This document shows, piece by piece, positions 44,308 to 52,906 of a stretch of DNA of 64,000 nucleotides. Both the position numbers and the translations under genes were made by a program. Origin of the DNA: Brumimicrobium sp033722555 (GTDB lineage: Bacteria > Bacteroidota > Bacteroidia > Flavobacteriales_D > Crocinitomicaceae); contig JAWVYS010000007.1 in assembly GCA_033722555.1 (NCBI GenBank), forward strand, positions 27,154-91,153. The letters run 5' to 3'. The notes beneath the pieces were generated by a model that worked only from the letters and a program-made list of their open reading frames with translations, was not told the DNA's origin and did not search any database. Each line of letters opens with the position of its first letter. Position 1 is the first letter of the stretch.

Positions 44308-45822
44308 TTATTTAATCACCACAAATTTTCTAACCACTGTTTCATCACCCATTTTCAGTTTCATGAAATATGTTCCGTTCTCTAGGGTACTAAGGTCCAC
44401 GGAATTGTTAACGTCATTTATTGTTGTGCTGTATAACAACTGACCACGGAAATCATACAATTCTGCCACTGAAAGATCCGGGTGGGGGGAATCAATGTTT
44501 ATAAATTCATTTGCAGGATTAGGGTATAAAACTATATTATTTTCATGTTTTAAATCCGACAGCCAAGCGGCTGAATTTGCATCTTGCTCAATGAAAACGG
44601 TATCACTGAATGCTCCACTTGTAAAAACTATTATGCTGTTCCTGGTGGTGGTTAAAGGATTTGTAGAACATGTTACCGAAATTGTTCCATCTCCGGTACC
44701 TGAAGTTTGGGATAATGTTATCCAGGAATCAGGTGTTGTAGCGTTCCATGTACTCCAACTCTGAGTGTCCATTGAAATATTCTCTGTTCCGCCACTTGCT
44801 GTGAAATATAATGTATCAGGATTTACTATCAGCGGTGAAGCACTTTGTTCTACCACGATGGTATCAACATCATTTCCGTTGTCTATGAATATATAGCCGT
44901 ATCTAAGGCTTCCATTATTTGTGGATCCGTCAAACGTACTCCCCTCTGCCGAACTGTAATACCCTTCTGTTCCGGAAGTAAGATTTAAATCTATCCAGCT
45001 TACATCTGTGGTCATGGTCCAGTTTTGAAGTGAGGTAAAATCTATACTGTTCGTCGATGGATAGGCGCCAATGAAAATACTGTCCGTAGCAGTTTCCAGG
45101 TCACCTGCGAGAGGTTTAATATTAAATATGAAATTGACAGGAGTAAATGTACCGGCTCCGTTGACAACACTTGTAATATCGTAATACCCGTCATAAGTGC
45201 CTCCCCAACCAAAATTCATGTGAAACTGGTCAGAAGTGTTGTATCCGTCTATTAAATAAAAATGGTTCCCTCCTTTCGCGTACACAGGTCTGCCTGCATT
45301 CAATTCTGCCTTTATCCCATCAATCAGTTCCTGTGTGGTATTAAACATAAAGGTAGACGTCCCATATAATCTCGGAGAATATTTGAAATACTTTTTAAAG
45401 GGGATCTGGCTGAAAAAAGAGTTAGAGCTAGTTCCGCTCCACTGCATATCCACAGAAACGCCCAAATGATACATAAGCTTCGCCACTTCAGTATTTGCAG
45501 TGGAAACATTATTAGGCATTGAGGCGTAATTATACGTTTGTAAGGAAAAATCTACACAATGTCCCGGGTCATTCGTATTACAGTGATCTCCCATTCCGCT
45601 TGACGGGTAATTGTAATATTTGAAGATTTGTGCCATAGCCGTGGCATTGCAACCGGTCCATACCTTACCACACGCCCCGCCGGATCCCGTCGTAGGGCAA
45701 TCGGCATTATAATTACAACCCTGGTTCCAGGTTGTGGTTAACAACGGAGTTACCTGAGCAGAGATCATTGTTGCCTGCACACAGATAAAGATCACGAGGG
45801 AAAATTTAAATAATTCTTTCAT
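44308..45822 (-). CDS. C10 (streptopain-like) cysteine peptidase, T9SS substrate
   Basis: The 504-aa protein has a signal peptide (about 1-23). The C10 peptidase domain shows GACGKVWTGCNATAMAQI (catalytic Cys58), GGNHFYLIDGYNTSDQFHMNFGWGGTYDGYYDI (catalytic His187 and the Trp-Gly-Gly segment). BACON-like Ig domains follow (DSWITLSQTSGTGDGTISV), then a C-terminal T9SS type A sorting domain (LYPNPANEFINIDSP ... GTYFMKLKMGDETVVRKFVV). It is secreted and probably proteolytic. Confidence 0.9.
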   Translation of the reverse strand: MKELFKFSLVIFICVQATMISAQVTPLLTTTWNQGCNYNADCPTTGSGGACGKVWTGCNATAMAQIFKYYNYPSSGMGDHCNTNDPGHCVDFSLQTYNYASMPNNVSTANTEVAKLMYHLGVSVDMQWSGTSSNSFFSQIPFKKYFKYSPRLYGTSTFMFNTTQELIDGIKAELNAGRPVYAKGGNHFYLIDGYNTSDQFHMNFGWGGTYDGYYDITSVVNGAGTFTPVNFIFNIKPLAGDLETATDSIFIGAYPSTNSIDFTSLQNWTMTTDVSWIDLNLTSGTEGYYSSAEGSTFDGSTNNGSLRYGYIFIDNGNDVDTIVVEQSASPLIVNPDTLYFTASGGTENISMDTQSWSTWNATTPDSWITLSQTSGTGDGTISVTCSTNPLTTTRNSIIVFTSGAFSDTVFIEQDANSAAWLSDLKHENNIVLYPNPANEFINIDSPHPDLSVAELYDFRGQLLYSTTINDVNNSVDLSTLENGTYFMKLKMGDETVVRKFVVIK

Positions 45823-45926
45823 TTTTACTGTAGTAAGTGTTTATTAATCTAATAATAGTTATTTACAGATTCATAATCCAGAAACGATAGAAGAGGGTTA
45901 TAGGTTGGTATTACTTCTTTAAAATT

Positions 45927-46056
45927 TCATACCAGAGTAATTTCCATTTTAAGATTACCTGGTTCTTTGTAATCAAAATACTTTACGTCTACACTTTTTC
46001 CTTTTACAGACAGTCTAATGAGTCCTGAAGAATCGCCAGATTTTTCGCAAACAATT
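45927..46056 (-). pseudogene. Gene fragment in a cassette-like unit
   Basis: On the minus strand an open frame without a start codon reads IVCEKSGDSSGLIRLSVKGK then SVDVKYFDYKEPGNLKMEITLV and stops at 45927. The composition is clearly protein-like. It starts just inside the attC-like site at 46061-46140, so it may be what is left of a cassette gene. Family unknown. Confidence 0.4.
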
Positions 46057-46060
46057 ATTA

Positions 46061-46140
46061 CGCATAACGTTCTAAAATAAGCAAATTAATGCAAACCTCG
46101 AGCCCTATCGGCGCTATTTTGTTTATTTGTTGTTAGAGGT
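46061..46140 (-). other. attC-like palindrome
   Basis: On the minus strand the site runs from CCTCTAAC (46139-46132) to GTTATGCG (46068-46061). The inner arms AAATAAACAAAAT and ATTTGCTTATTT (46116-46128 and 46074-46087) match at about 11 of 13 positions, with a 28-nt spacer. It follows the 234-aa gene immediately, as an attC follows its cassette gene. Confidence 0.5.
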
Positions 46141-46141
46141 A

Positions 46142-46846
46142 TTAATTCTTTATAACTTGATCATAGCAGGAAGTCTGCATATATTGAAATCCTCTGTAAT
46201 CTTTTTCTTTCAACGCTTTATACCACGGGTATTTTGATGGATTTTCTAAAGCATCGAATAGTTCATCTATATCTACCCAGAATTTTTCATGTCCTCTCCA
46301 ATATTTCCCTGGACCAAAATAAAAACTTAAACCTACTGGAATAAAATGATAACCTTGTAAAGAATCAGAGTACACTCTTTTTTCTTTGACTCGTATCTCG
46401 TCACATTCTGAAGAAGGAAAAGTGTAGAACTTTGTTGCGGGATATACGTAATCCCCATCTTTACTGATACTATCCTCCCCATAAACATTTATCAGTGGTC
46501 GATCGCTATTTAAACCTTTTTGAAAATAATAATCAAAGCCCCAACCTTCAAGAGAGTCATTTAACATTTTCTCTAATTCTTCATCATAATCGATTTTGTA
46601 CCATCCATTTAAACCGAATGGTCCGGAATTTTGATCATAAATGTTTAACTTATCATTTTCAACAAGATCTTTTATAACATGGACTAGGTCAAATTTCTTG
46701 TTTATGTTTGAATCGAGAAGAAAGATATCCGCATTTACCTGATTTGGCTTTAGAGAAATCCACCTATATTTTATACAAGTAGTATCCGTTAATTGAGATA
46801 AACCGAAAAGCGGCAGAAAAAAGATGAATATTATTAAACTTTTCAT
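46142..46846 (-). CDS. Hypothetical secreted protein
   Basis: I start at the ATG at 46846 (MKSLIIFIFFLPLFGLSQLTD), which gives a clean signal peptide; an upstream frame of 22 residues would run into the attC-like spacer. The 234-aa product is acidic and Tyr/Asp-rich (WGFDYYFQKGLNSDRPLINVYGEDSISKDG). No family recognised. The stop lies 2 nt from the attC-like site at 46061-46140, as in a cassette. Confidence 0.6.
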   Translation of the reverse strand: MKSLIIFIFFLPLFGLSQLTDTTCIKYRWISLKPNQVNADIFLLDSNINKKFDLVHVIKDLVENDKLNIYDQNSGPFGLNGWYKIDYDEELEKMLNDSLEGWGFDYYFQKGLNSDRPLINVYGEDSISKDGDYVYPATKFYTFPSSECDEIRVKEKRVYSDSLQGYHFIPVGLSFYFGPGKYWRGHEKFWVDIDELFDALENPSKYPWYKALKEKDYRGFQYMQTSCYDQVIKN

Positions 46847-46891
46847 TTTATCGATTATTTGAGTGGTTTTACTATATGCACGCATTACCCA

Positions 46892-46972
46892 TAACTTGTT
46901 TATAAGCGTCATAAAACTAAAGATTATTTCTGTTATAATCTAAATCATAAGGTATAACATTAACTCGTTTAT
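46892..46972 (-). repeat. 81-nt intergenic repeat, copy A
   Basis: Identical to 48555-48635 at 78 of 81 positions by eye. It contains TAACTTGTTTATAAGCG, an AGATTAT...ATAATCT hairpin, and TAACTCGTTTAT at the end. It sits between two minus-strand genes at a place where an attC site is expected. In 46973-47255 there is also a small palindrome and a GTTAGCGCCC core-like string (47213-47222), but no gene. Confidence 0.7.
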
Positions 46973-47255
46973 ATGCTTCACTAAAATACACAAAAAGCAC
47001 GGTTATAGGCAAATTTGGCTTTATAGGCTGAACTGTTTGGTGAAGCAGTGTTGAGTTATTTGTGAAAAGCGAGGTAATATAGCGGGGTCGTTGTAGATTA
47101 ATTAAGGACTTGTGGCAGTTTTTAAGGTCCTGAACTGTCGGTATGCACTACATCCAGACAAAAGTGCAGTATGTGGATTTACTGCTTTCCCAACCATGTG
47201 TTATATCGCTGTTAGCGCCCATTTTTCTTCTATTCATCAGAGATCCGTTTCCCGG

Positions 47256-47996
47256 TTAAAAACGATATAAGATAATAGAATCCTGAAGTTCTTCCGACAC
47301 CTTTTGAAGGACATAATCTCTGTGGTCAGCACCTACCAAAAAAATCATTTTTTTGCCGTTGTTATTTTTAATTATTTCTACAATATTTTCAGCAATCATT
47401 TCGTCTCTTTTCTTATAAAAGTCAGATAAGGGTTGAAACTCAGTTTGTTTTAACAGTACATACAATTGCTCATAATAAATACGGTTTATCAAATCATACA
47501 CACCATCATTTAATTCCTCAAGCGAGGCATTCAGGGCAAGTTTTTTCTTTTCTTCCTGAATGATGTTGGTTACAGATAATTTCTGTTGTAAAATGCTGTC
47601 GCCGGAAAGTTTCTGTTGTAATTCTTTAATGAGACTCTTTTCTTTCCAGTAGTTTTCGGGTATAGCTTTACCTGCGAGATCATCACCCAGCCAGTCAAAA
47701 CCAAATACTTTCCTGGAAGAATACCTGGTAATACACGTGTACATCTCATACGGGTAATTCCTTTGAAGGTAAGAAACAGAACTGTCAATATCTTCTTTTC
47801 TTAATTCAACACCAATGATCTCCGGATCATACTTTTCAATAAATGCAAAAAGTGAATCATACGAATAATTCGGATTGACTTTATGAGCTCCATGAATGGT
47901 GCTGATTATCATTACTTCACTTTTCCTGGTTTGTGCGCTTACTGAAATAACCGGAAGCGTTAAGAATGAAAATATTATTACCAGCTTAATTTTCAT
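47256..47996 (-). CDS. TraB/GumN-like secreted protein
   Basis: The 246-aa protein has a signal peptide (about 1-22), then MIISTIHGAHKVNPNYSYDSLFAFIEKYDPEIIGVELRKED and a C-terminal KKMIFLVGADHRDYVLQKVSEE. This matches the TraB/PrgY/GumN superfamily (an N-terminal GxxH and 'GVELRKxD', a C-terminal 'VGAxH'). The superfamily includes Tiki-type putative metalloproteases. Function is not established in bacteria. The gene follows an attC-like site on the minus strand. Confidence 0.7.
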   Translation of the reverse strand: MKIKLVIIFSFLTLPVISVSAQTRKSEVMIISTIHGAHKVNPNYSYDSLFAFIEKYDPEIIGVELRKEDIDSSVSYLQRNYPYEMYTCITRYSSRKVFGFDWLGDDLAGKAIPENYWKEKSLIKELQQKLSGDSILQQKLSVTNIIQEEKKKLALNASLEELNDGVYDLINRIYYEQLYVLLKQTEFQPLSDFYKKRDEMIAENIVEIIKNNNGKKMIFLVGADHRDYVLQKVSEELQDSIILYRF

Positions 47997-48012
47997 GCAT
48001 TTATCTTTTAAT

Positions 48013-48092
48013 GGGTGTAACGGTTGCAGCTAAGCTTTCGAGCCGCTACCACGAATGTACATAAAAGGCTTGAAGCTTAGGTAATGTTAGTA
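48013..48092 (-). other. attC-like palindrome
   Basis: On the minus strand the site runs from TACTAACATTAC (48092-48081) to GTTACACCC (48021-48013). Arms CTAAGCTTCAAGCC (48080-48067) and GGCTCGAAAGCTTAG (48044-48030) pair except for one extrahelical base, typical of attC. The stop codon of the 48077-48523 gene lies inside the first arm. Confidence 0.6.
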
Positions 48093-48523
48093 GCACTTTC
48101 TTTCTTAGTCAATTCCCATGTCCCTTTACCAGTATAGGTTTTTGGAATTAATCCAAAAATATAATATCGCATACTTAACACCCATGTCCCTTCATACTTT
48201 TGACTCTTATCATTGTAAACACCCTCATATGCAATGCTCGGCCCTTTTTCACTTTTATCGATAATTGTGTTGCCTTTTTTATCAGGATAATGTAAAGAAG
48301 GATACTGTTTAGTAAATGATATTTTTGAATCTTTAATTTCACCTGAAATTTGTGCTTTGTCGGGGTGTGATCCAAAGCCCTCAAGATCTTTACATTTACC
48401 AGAAAACTTCATTCCTTTCTGTTCAAGATTCATTTCGAATTCTACTGCTTCACCATTAAAGCTCTTATATCCTTTTTGATAGGTGAACTTTCCTTTCCAA
48501 AAACCGGTCAATTCGTTCTTCAT
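48077..48523 (-). CDS. Hypothetical cytoplasmic protein (lipocalin-like)
   Basis: I start at the ATG at 48523 (MKNELTGFWKGKFTYQKGYK); a GTG 30 nt upstream lies in the spacer. The 148-aa product is beta-rich with repeated 'G-x-W-x-G-x-hydrophobic-Y' strands, and ends GKGTWELTKKESATNIT inside the attC-like site. It resembles a lipocalin-like domain. No signal peptide. No family is assigned. Confidence 0.6.
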   Translation of the reverse strand: MKNELTGFWKGKFTYQKGYKSFNGEAVEFEMNLEQKGMKFSGKCKDLEGFGSHPDKAQISGEIKDSKISFTKQYPSLHYPDKKGNTIIDKSEKGPSIAYEGVYNDKSQKYEGTWVLSMRYYIFGLIPKTYTGKGTWELTKKESATNIT

Positions 48524-48554
48524 TATACTATGATTCGGGTGTTCCAGTTGCACC

Positions 48555-48635
48555 TAACTTGTTTATAAGCGTCATAAAACTAAAGATTAATTCTGTTATT
48601 ATCTAAATCATAAGGTATAACAGTAACTCGTTTAT
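48555..48635 (-). repeat. 81-nt intergenic repeat, copy B
   Basis: The near-identical partner of copy A (46892-46972), in the same orientation. The hairpin arms have partly changed together (AGATTAA/TTATCT here, AGATTAT/ATAATCT in copy A). It lies between the 148-aa gene and the lipoprotein gene at 48643. Its core TAACTYGTTTAT also occurs at 13884-13895 beside the other accessory patch. Confidence 0.7.
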
Positions 48636-48642
48636 TAGACTC

Positions 48643-49050
48643 TTATAAATCGTCTTCCAAATTATTCGGGGACTCTCCATTATTCCCGTGATCATGTATA
48701 ATACATTCCCCCTTTACATACTTACAAGGGGTTCCTATATAGTCGGGATCGTCACGAACGCTTTTGTATTTATTCACATCCAATGCATCATCAATGCTTA
48801 TTGCCTTACCTTCCGTTGTATCTTCTTTCGGTTGTACAGAAGTAGATACTTTTTTCTTAACAGTCGGTTCTTCAACAACTTGCGCAGTATCATCTTTTTT
48901 CGAATCACTCGCTTGCCCGGGTTCTAAAGGAACCGGAGAATCTGTTTTTTCCGGATTATTAACCTCAGCATCTTTGGTGGTAGTGTTTGGGCTATTACAA
49001 CCTGCTATAGTGAAGAGGGTAATCAGTAAAATAAGTAAATTTCGATTCAT
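48643..49050 (-). CDS. Hypothetical lipoprotein
   Basis: The 135-aa protein has a lipoprotein signal (NLLILLITLFTIAGCNSPN; Cys near 18). The rest is low-complexity, Lys/Asp/Ser-rich, ending with DDPDYIGTPCKYVKGECIIHDHGNNGE, which contains Cys and His residues that could bind a metal. No family recognised. It follows the DinB gene after 55 nt. Confidence 0.55.
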   Translation of the reverse strand: MNRNLLILLITLFTIAGCNSPNTTTKDAEVNNPEKTDSPVPLEPGQASDSKKDDTAQVVEEPTVKKKVSTSVQPKEDTTEGKAISIDDALDVNKYKSVRDDPDYIGTPCKYVKGECIIHDHGNNGESPNNLEDDL

Positions 49051-49105
49051 ATTAACGCTTTATTTTAAGTACAGGTCACCAACAAGCATACCAACAAAGA
49101 AGTAA

Positions 49106-49687
49106 TTATTCCATTGCTGTTCCCCTGAAAAAATTCACCTGAGAACTTAAAGGATTACCGGACATTCTTCTAAAAGAAGCGATCTGTCCGCAGTGCCAAA
49201 TACAGTCAGCTATTTGTCCGTTTACAAAATTCCAAAAGGGTAATGTTTCACCATTCCCTAACTGGATGGTATACGAATCAAAATCGTCGGGACTACTTTT
49301 TAAGAGAATTGTACTTATGGTTTTTAAGTTACTGAGTATGTTGGCCCTTTTTTCCTCAAATGAAAGATCTGTTAAATCCCTGTGATCTGCTTTTGATAAC
49401 ATATTCATTATTTTTTCAATCATGTAGAACATGTGATCTACAGTTTCTTCGGTGCTTCGAGAAGCTTCACCGGGTCGGAATTCCAAATCTGCCTCACGCA
49501 AACCCTCCGTGGCCCAGTAAAATCGAAACCCCAATCCGTCGACCATTCTCGAAGCCATACTTCCGGCGGTATAGTTTTCAGGGTAATCAGGCATTTCCCG
49601 ATAGGGTAGTGCATCTTGTGTTTGTGCAGAAGTATTCATATTGAACAGTATTAGAATTAACAGGAGGGTTGAGATCTTATTTTTCAT
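49106..49687 (-). CDS. Secreted DinB-like protein
   Basis: The 193-aa protein has a signal peptide (about 1-21), then a four-helix bundle of the DinB/DfsB type: SRSTEETVDHMFYMIEKIM (first His), and DCIWHCGQIASFRRMSGNP (His pair). DinB-like proteins often bind a metal with three His residues and have mostly unknown function. A secreted form is common in Bacteroidota. Confidence 0.75.
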   Translation of the reverse strand: MKNKISTLLLILILFNMNTSAQTQDALPYREMPDYPENYTAGSMASRMVDGLGFRFYWATEGLREADLEFRPGEASRSTEETVDHMFYMIEKIMNMLSKADHRDLTDLSFEEKRANILSNLKTISTILLKSSPDDFDSYTIQLGNGETLPFWNFVNGQIADCIWHCGQIASFRRMSGNPLSSQVNFFRGTAME

Positions 49688-49755
49688 TAATGAGTGTTTT
49701 TCATGTCTTAAGCGTACAATGTAAGAAATTTGGATAAAAGTTGTGCTTTTAATAA

Positions 49756-49869
49756 AGTAAGTGTTTCACCTGCAATGGAAAAGGTCCTGTTTTAAAGAGC
49801 CTCGATGTTACTTTCAATCCTTTAGAGCAAGGTGAAAATTGTAAAGTAAAACTTCGTAAAATGAGTTAG
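49756..49869 (+). pseudogene. Plus-strand gene fragment
   Basis: After a TAA, an open frame without a start codon reads KCFTCNGKGPVLKSLDVTFN then PLEQGENCKVKLRKMS and stops at 49869. It looks like the C-terminus of a protein, and no upstream part is present in the 70 nt before it. It lies in a 200-nt gap, in the opposite orientation to its neighbours, and suggests a deletion. Confidence 0.35.
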
Positions 49870-49887
49870 TGATCGGGGTCCGCTTTT

Positions 49888-50145
49888 CTACTTCGGTTTC
49901 ACCTCTTCATATTCTACATCTTCTTTGGAAGCATTTGAATTTTCCTTGGATGCTGTAGCGCAATTCCCACCAAAACAACCACCTGATGCACATCCAAAAG
50001 CAAACAATCCCATCGCTGCAAAGTAAGCACCGAATAAAACAACAAACCACTCATGATTCAATGCGGACTGAACAATGACCATCGTTCCCATTATTACAAA
50101 GAGCGCGCGCGTAAATGTCCAATTGGTTAAAATTCTTTCTTTCAT
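49888..50145 (-). CDS. DUF2892-like small membrane protein
   Basis: The 85-aa protein has two transmembrane helices (FTRALFVIMGTMVIVQSAL, WFVVLFGAYFAAMGLFAFGCASG) and a Cys-rich loop (CASGGCFGGNC) ahead of an acidic tail. The 'GxxxxxGxxxxx..W..l.G.y....Glf.fC' pattern resembles DUF2892 (YgaP-like) proteins, which often neighbour sulfur or metal genes. Here the context gives no hint. Confidence 0.65.
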   Translation of the reverse strand: MKERILTNWTFTRALFVIMGTMVIVQSALNHEWFVVLFGAYFAAMGLFAFGCASGGCFGGNCATASKENSNASKEDVEYEEVKPK

Positions 50146-50237
50146 TCTATTTATGATGGCGTAAAAGTAGGTATTTCTTTAGGGAAAAGAAGTAACATAA
50201 GTAACACAGGAAAGATCTATCTACACTCTCTGAATAC

Positions 50238-52103
50238 CTAAGATTTTACTTTCCGGTATTTTATAACAATAAGCGTCCCGTTGTTTTCTGTCGATTCAAC
50301 AATCAAAGTAGCGTTCATCTCTTTAGCCCTTATTTCGATGTTTTGCAAACCATACCCTTTTTTTACGGTAGAAGGATTGAATCCAATACCGTCATCAGCG
50401 ATGGAAACCTGATGGCCGTTAATTTCAACTTTCAACTGATTACAATTGGCGTATTTTATGGCGTTATTGCTTGTTTCCTGAATTATTCGAAACAAGTGGA
50501 GGGCAATGGCGGGGGAGATTTCTGTATCCAGATCGTTTCCGATTACCTCCGTTGTAATCTTGTTGTCCACGTTTATTCTGTCCAAATAATCTTCCGTTTT
50601 GGAAACCAACTCATCGATTGAGATTGCTTCCTTGTGAATGGACCAAATGGTTTCACGCAAGACTATATTGGCGTTCCGAGAAATAGCACCAAGTTCATTC
50701 AGGTCACTTTTTTCTGCTTCGTTCACTGCTTTGAATGATTTGGCGTCGAGTTTAGAAGTAATCATGGTTAACTCCGCACCTAGATTGTCGTGTAGATCTC
50801 GAGCAATACGGATCCGTTCACGTTCTAAATTTTTGAGGTTATGGAGTTGGGCATTTTTCACTTCAATACGCTTCTTTTGGGCGATGTATAAAACGATAAG
50901 AATCAAGAAGAAAATAGATCCTGCTGCAATTATTAGCCAGATGGTCGTGTTTTTTGTTTTTATTTTTTCCTCTGCCAGTGCCAACTTGTTTGCTTCGGTA
51001 TCGTACTTTACTTGCATTTCAGCCAGTGCTTCTGTACTCTCATCGTTGTAGATCGAATCCATGTTTTCGATGTAAAAATCAAAATACTCATCTGCTTTTT
51101 CGTAATTTCCTTTAAGAATTTCGAGTCGCGTTAACGCTTTGTAAGCGTGGCGAATATTATAGTAAGAATGCATTTCTAATGCTAGCTCCAAGCCTTCTTT
51201 TAGCAATGGTTCTGCTTTTTCAAATGCTTTTTTATCAATGTAACAATTACCAAGATTGACTAATATCAGTGAGATACCACTCTTTGCATTTGCGTCGCGG
51301 TAGAATTTTAATGAGTGTTCATAATACTCGATAGCCAGATCTAAGTTATTTGCATCTCGTTCGATAACTCCTAATCCTTGATAAACGCCGGCTTTATGCT
51401 CTTTCATGTGAAGTTCTTCCAGTAAGGGTAAAACATCTAGATATTCTTTCTTCGCTTCTTCAGGACGCCCAAGAATCCTTAAATCATTCGCTCGGTTTAT
51501 TCGTGCGACCGCTTCAGCAGGTTGGTTATTATACTGTTTGGCTTCTTCTATAGCAAGTGTATGAAATTCAAGTCCTTTTTCAACTTTATTTGTGCGGTCG
51601 TATATGTTACCAATGTTCGTGTATACCTGACAAAGAAATTGAGGAGCGTTGAGTTGTTTAAAATAGTGAAGTGATGTTAGGTTAGCTTTCAATGATTTAT
51701 CAAAAATTCCCATTTCATAATAGGTATTAGCGATTTTATTCAATGATTTCGCCATGCCCATCGTATCTTTTTGTTGAGATCGATACTCGAAAGCTTGCTG
51801 ATTGAGTAGTAAAGAGGAGTCTAAATCACCATTATAGAAATAAGCAATGCTCCAGTCGTTCCAAACGGAAGCCAGGAGTGCAGAATCACCTATTTTCTGT
51901 GCTTCTTCGTTTGCCATTCTACCGTAGCGAATCGCTTCAGTATTGTTGCTGGGAGCTAAATAATAGCAGAGGTCGAGTAAGGTAAGTACGCGTTCTTTCC
52001 CTTGTTGTTTGGGGTATTTTTTCTTAAGTTCTTCTACTTGCGAAAAGGTGGAGAAGGAAATAAATAACAGAAGAAGTAGTGAGAGTTTATTCAACCAGTG
52101 CAC
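50238..52103 (-). CDS. TPR sensor histidine kinase (HisKA_3)
   Basis: I use the GTG at 52103, 4 nt after the regulator stop, giving MHWLNKLSLLLLLFISFSTFSQV with a signal peptide; a TTG at 52148 would overlap the regulator gene. The N-terminal half holds about six TPR motifs (about 55-340), followed by a transmembrane helix near 390. The HisKA_3 site is RIARDLHDNLGAELTMI, and the ATPase domain has EISPAIALHLFRIIQETSNNAIKYA and DDGIGF...GYGLQNI. It phosphorylates the response regulator encoded just upstream. Confidence 0.92.
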   Translation of the reverse strand: MHWLNKLSLLLLLFISFSTFSQVEELKKKYPKQQGKERVLTLLDLCYYLAPSNNTEAIRYGRMANEEAQKIGDSALLASVWNDWSIAYFYNGDLDSSLLLNQQAFEYRSQQKDTMGMAKSLNKIANTYYEMGIFDKSLKANLTSLHYFKQLNAPQFLCQVYTNIGNIYDRTNKVEKGLEFHTLAIEEAKQYNNQPAEAVARINRANDLRILGRPEEAKKEYLDVLPLLEELHMKEHKAGVYQGLGVIERDANNLDLAIEYYEHSLKFYRDANAKSGISLILVNLGNCYIDKKAFEKAEPLLKEGLELALEMHSYYNIRHAYKALTRLEILKGNYEKADEYFDFYIENMDSIYNDESTEALAEMQVKYDTEANKLALAEEKIKTKNTTIWLIIAAGSIFFLILIVLYIAQKKRIEVKNAQLHNLKNLERERIRIARDLHDNLGAELTMITSKLDAKSFKAVNEAEKSDLNELGAISRNANIVLRETIWSIHKEAISIDELVSKTEDYLDRINVDNKITTEVIGNDLDTEISPAIALHLFRIIQETSNNAIKYANCNQLKVEINGHQVSIADDGIGFNPSTVKKGYGLQNIEIRAKEMNATLIVESTENNGTLIVIKYRKVKS

Positions 52104-52107
52104 TCGT

Positions 52108-52749
52108 TCAAAGTAGACCGCTTTTTCTTGCCTTTTCAATTGCTTCAATTTTGTTGTGAACCTTCATTTTTGCATATATATTCTCAACATGCTTTTTAGC
52201 CGTACCATAACTGATGAATAAATTATTCGATATTTGGTCGTAACTGAGTCCTTTCGCAATTTGCTCCAGTACCTCTAATTCACGTTTTGTTAATTTATAA
52301 TCATCCGAATTTTCCTGCTGTAATTTGCTGTTGCGCAGCAAACTTAATGCTTTTTTTGCAATCATTGCGCTCATAGGAGCACCTCCTTCGATAGCCTCAT
52401 AAATGGACCGATGTACTTTTTCAGGTGGTTCATCTTTTAAAATGTAGCCGCTTGCCCCGGCCATTATAGCATCAAAAATGTTTTGTTCATCATCAAAAAT
52501 GGTGCTCATAATAACCTTGATGTTTGGCCAACGACTTGTAACAATATTCGTAGCTTCAATGCCATTCATTTCAGGCATATTGATATCGATAATCACTACA
52601 TCAACAGCGTGGTTCTGTTCAAGTCTTTCGATGAGTTCTTTCCCATTCGATGAAATACCGGTGACTTTAAATTCAACGCCAAATTCAATTTTTTCTTTCA
52701 TCGCTAAAGCGAGTTTAGAAATGTCTTCTGCGATTATAATTTTGATCAT
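52108..52749 (-). CDS. NarL/LuxR-type response regulator
   Basis: The 213-aa protein has a receiver domain (IIIAEDISKLALAMKEKI, DVVIIDINMPEMNGIEA with the phospho-acceptor Asp near 56, IKVIMSTIFDD) and a LuxR helix-turn-helix (LTKRELEVLEQIAKGLSYDQISNNLFISYGTAKKHVENIYAKM). It is the partner of the TPR histidine kinase. The T9SS protein at 52907 is divergently oriented from it across a 157-nt gap and could be a target. Confidence 0.93.
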   Translation of the reverse strand: MIKIIIAEDISKLALAMKEKIEFGVEFKVTGISSNGKELIERLEQNHAVDVVIIDINMPEMNGIEATNIVTSRWPNIKVIMSTIFDDEQNIFDAIMAGASGYILKDEPPEKVHRSIYEAIEGGAPMSAMIAKKALSLLRNSKLQQENSDDYKLTKRELEVLEQIAKGLSYDQISNNLFISYGTAKKHVENIYAKMKVHNKIEAIEKARKSGLL

Positions 52750-52906
52750 TTCCTATAAATTATTTGTAGGGCCAAATATTATGATTTTAGTTGGGTTTTA
52801 AAATACGCCAAAAAGCTAATATTTTGAGATTCAGAATTGAATATACGGAAGATGGCGTATGGTATCATAAAAGTATCGAGCATAATTTTGGTTCAAAATA
52901 TTTAAT

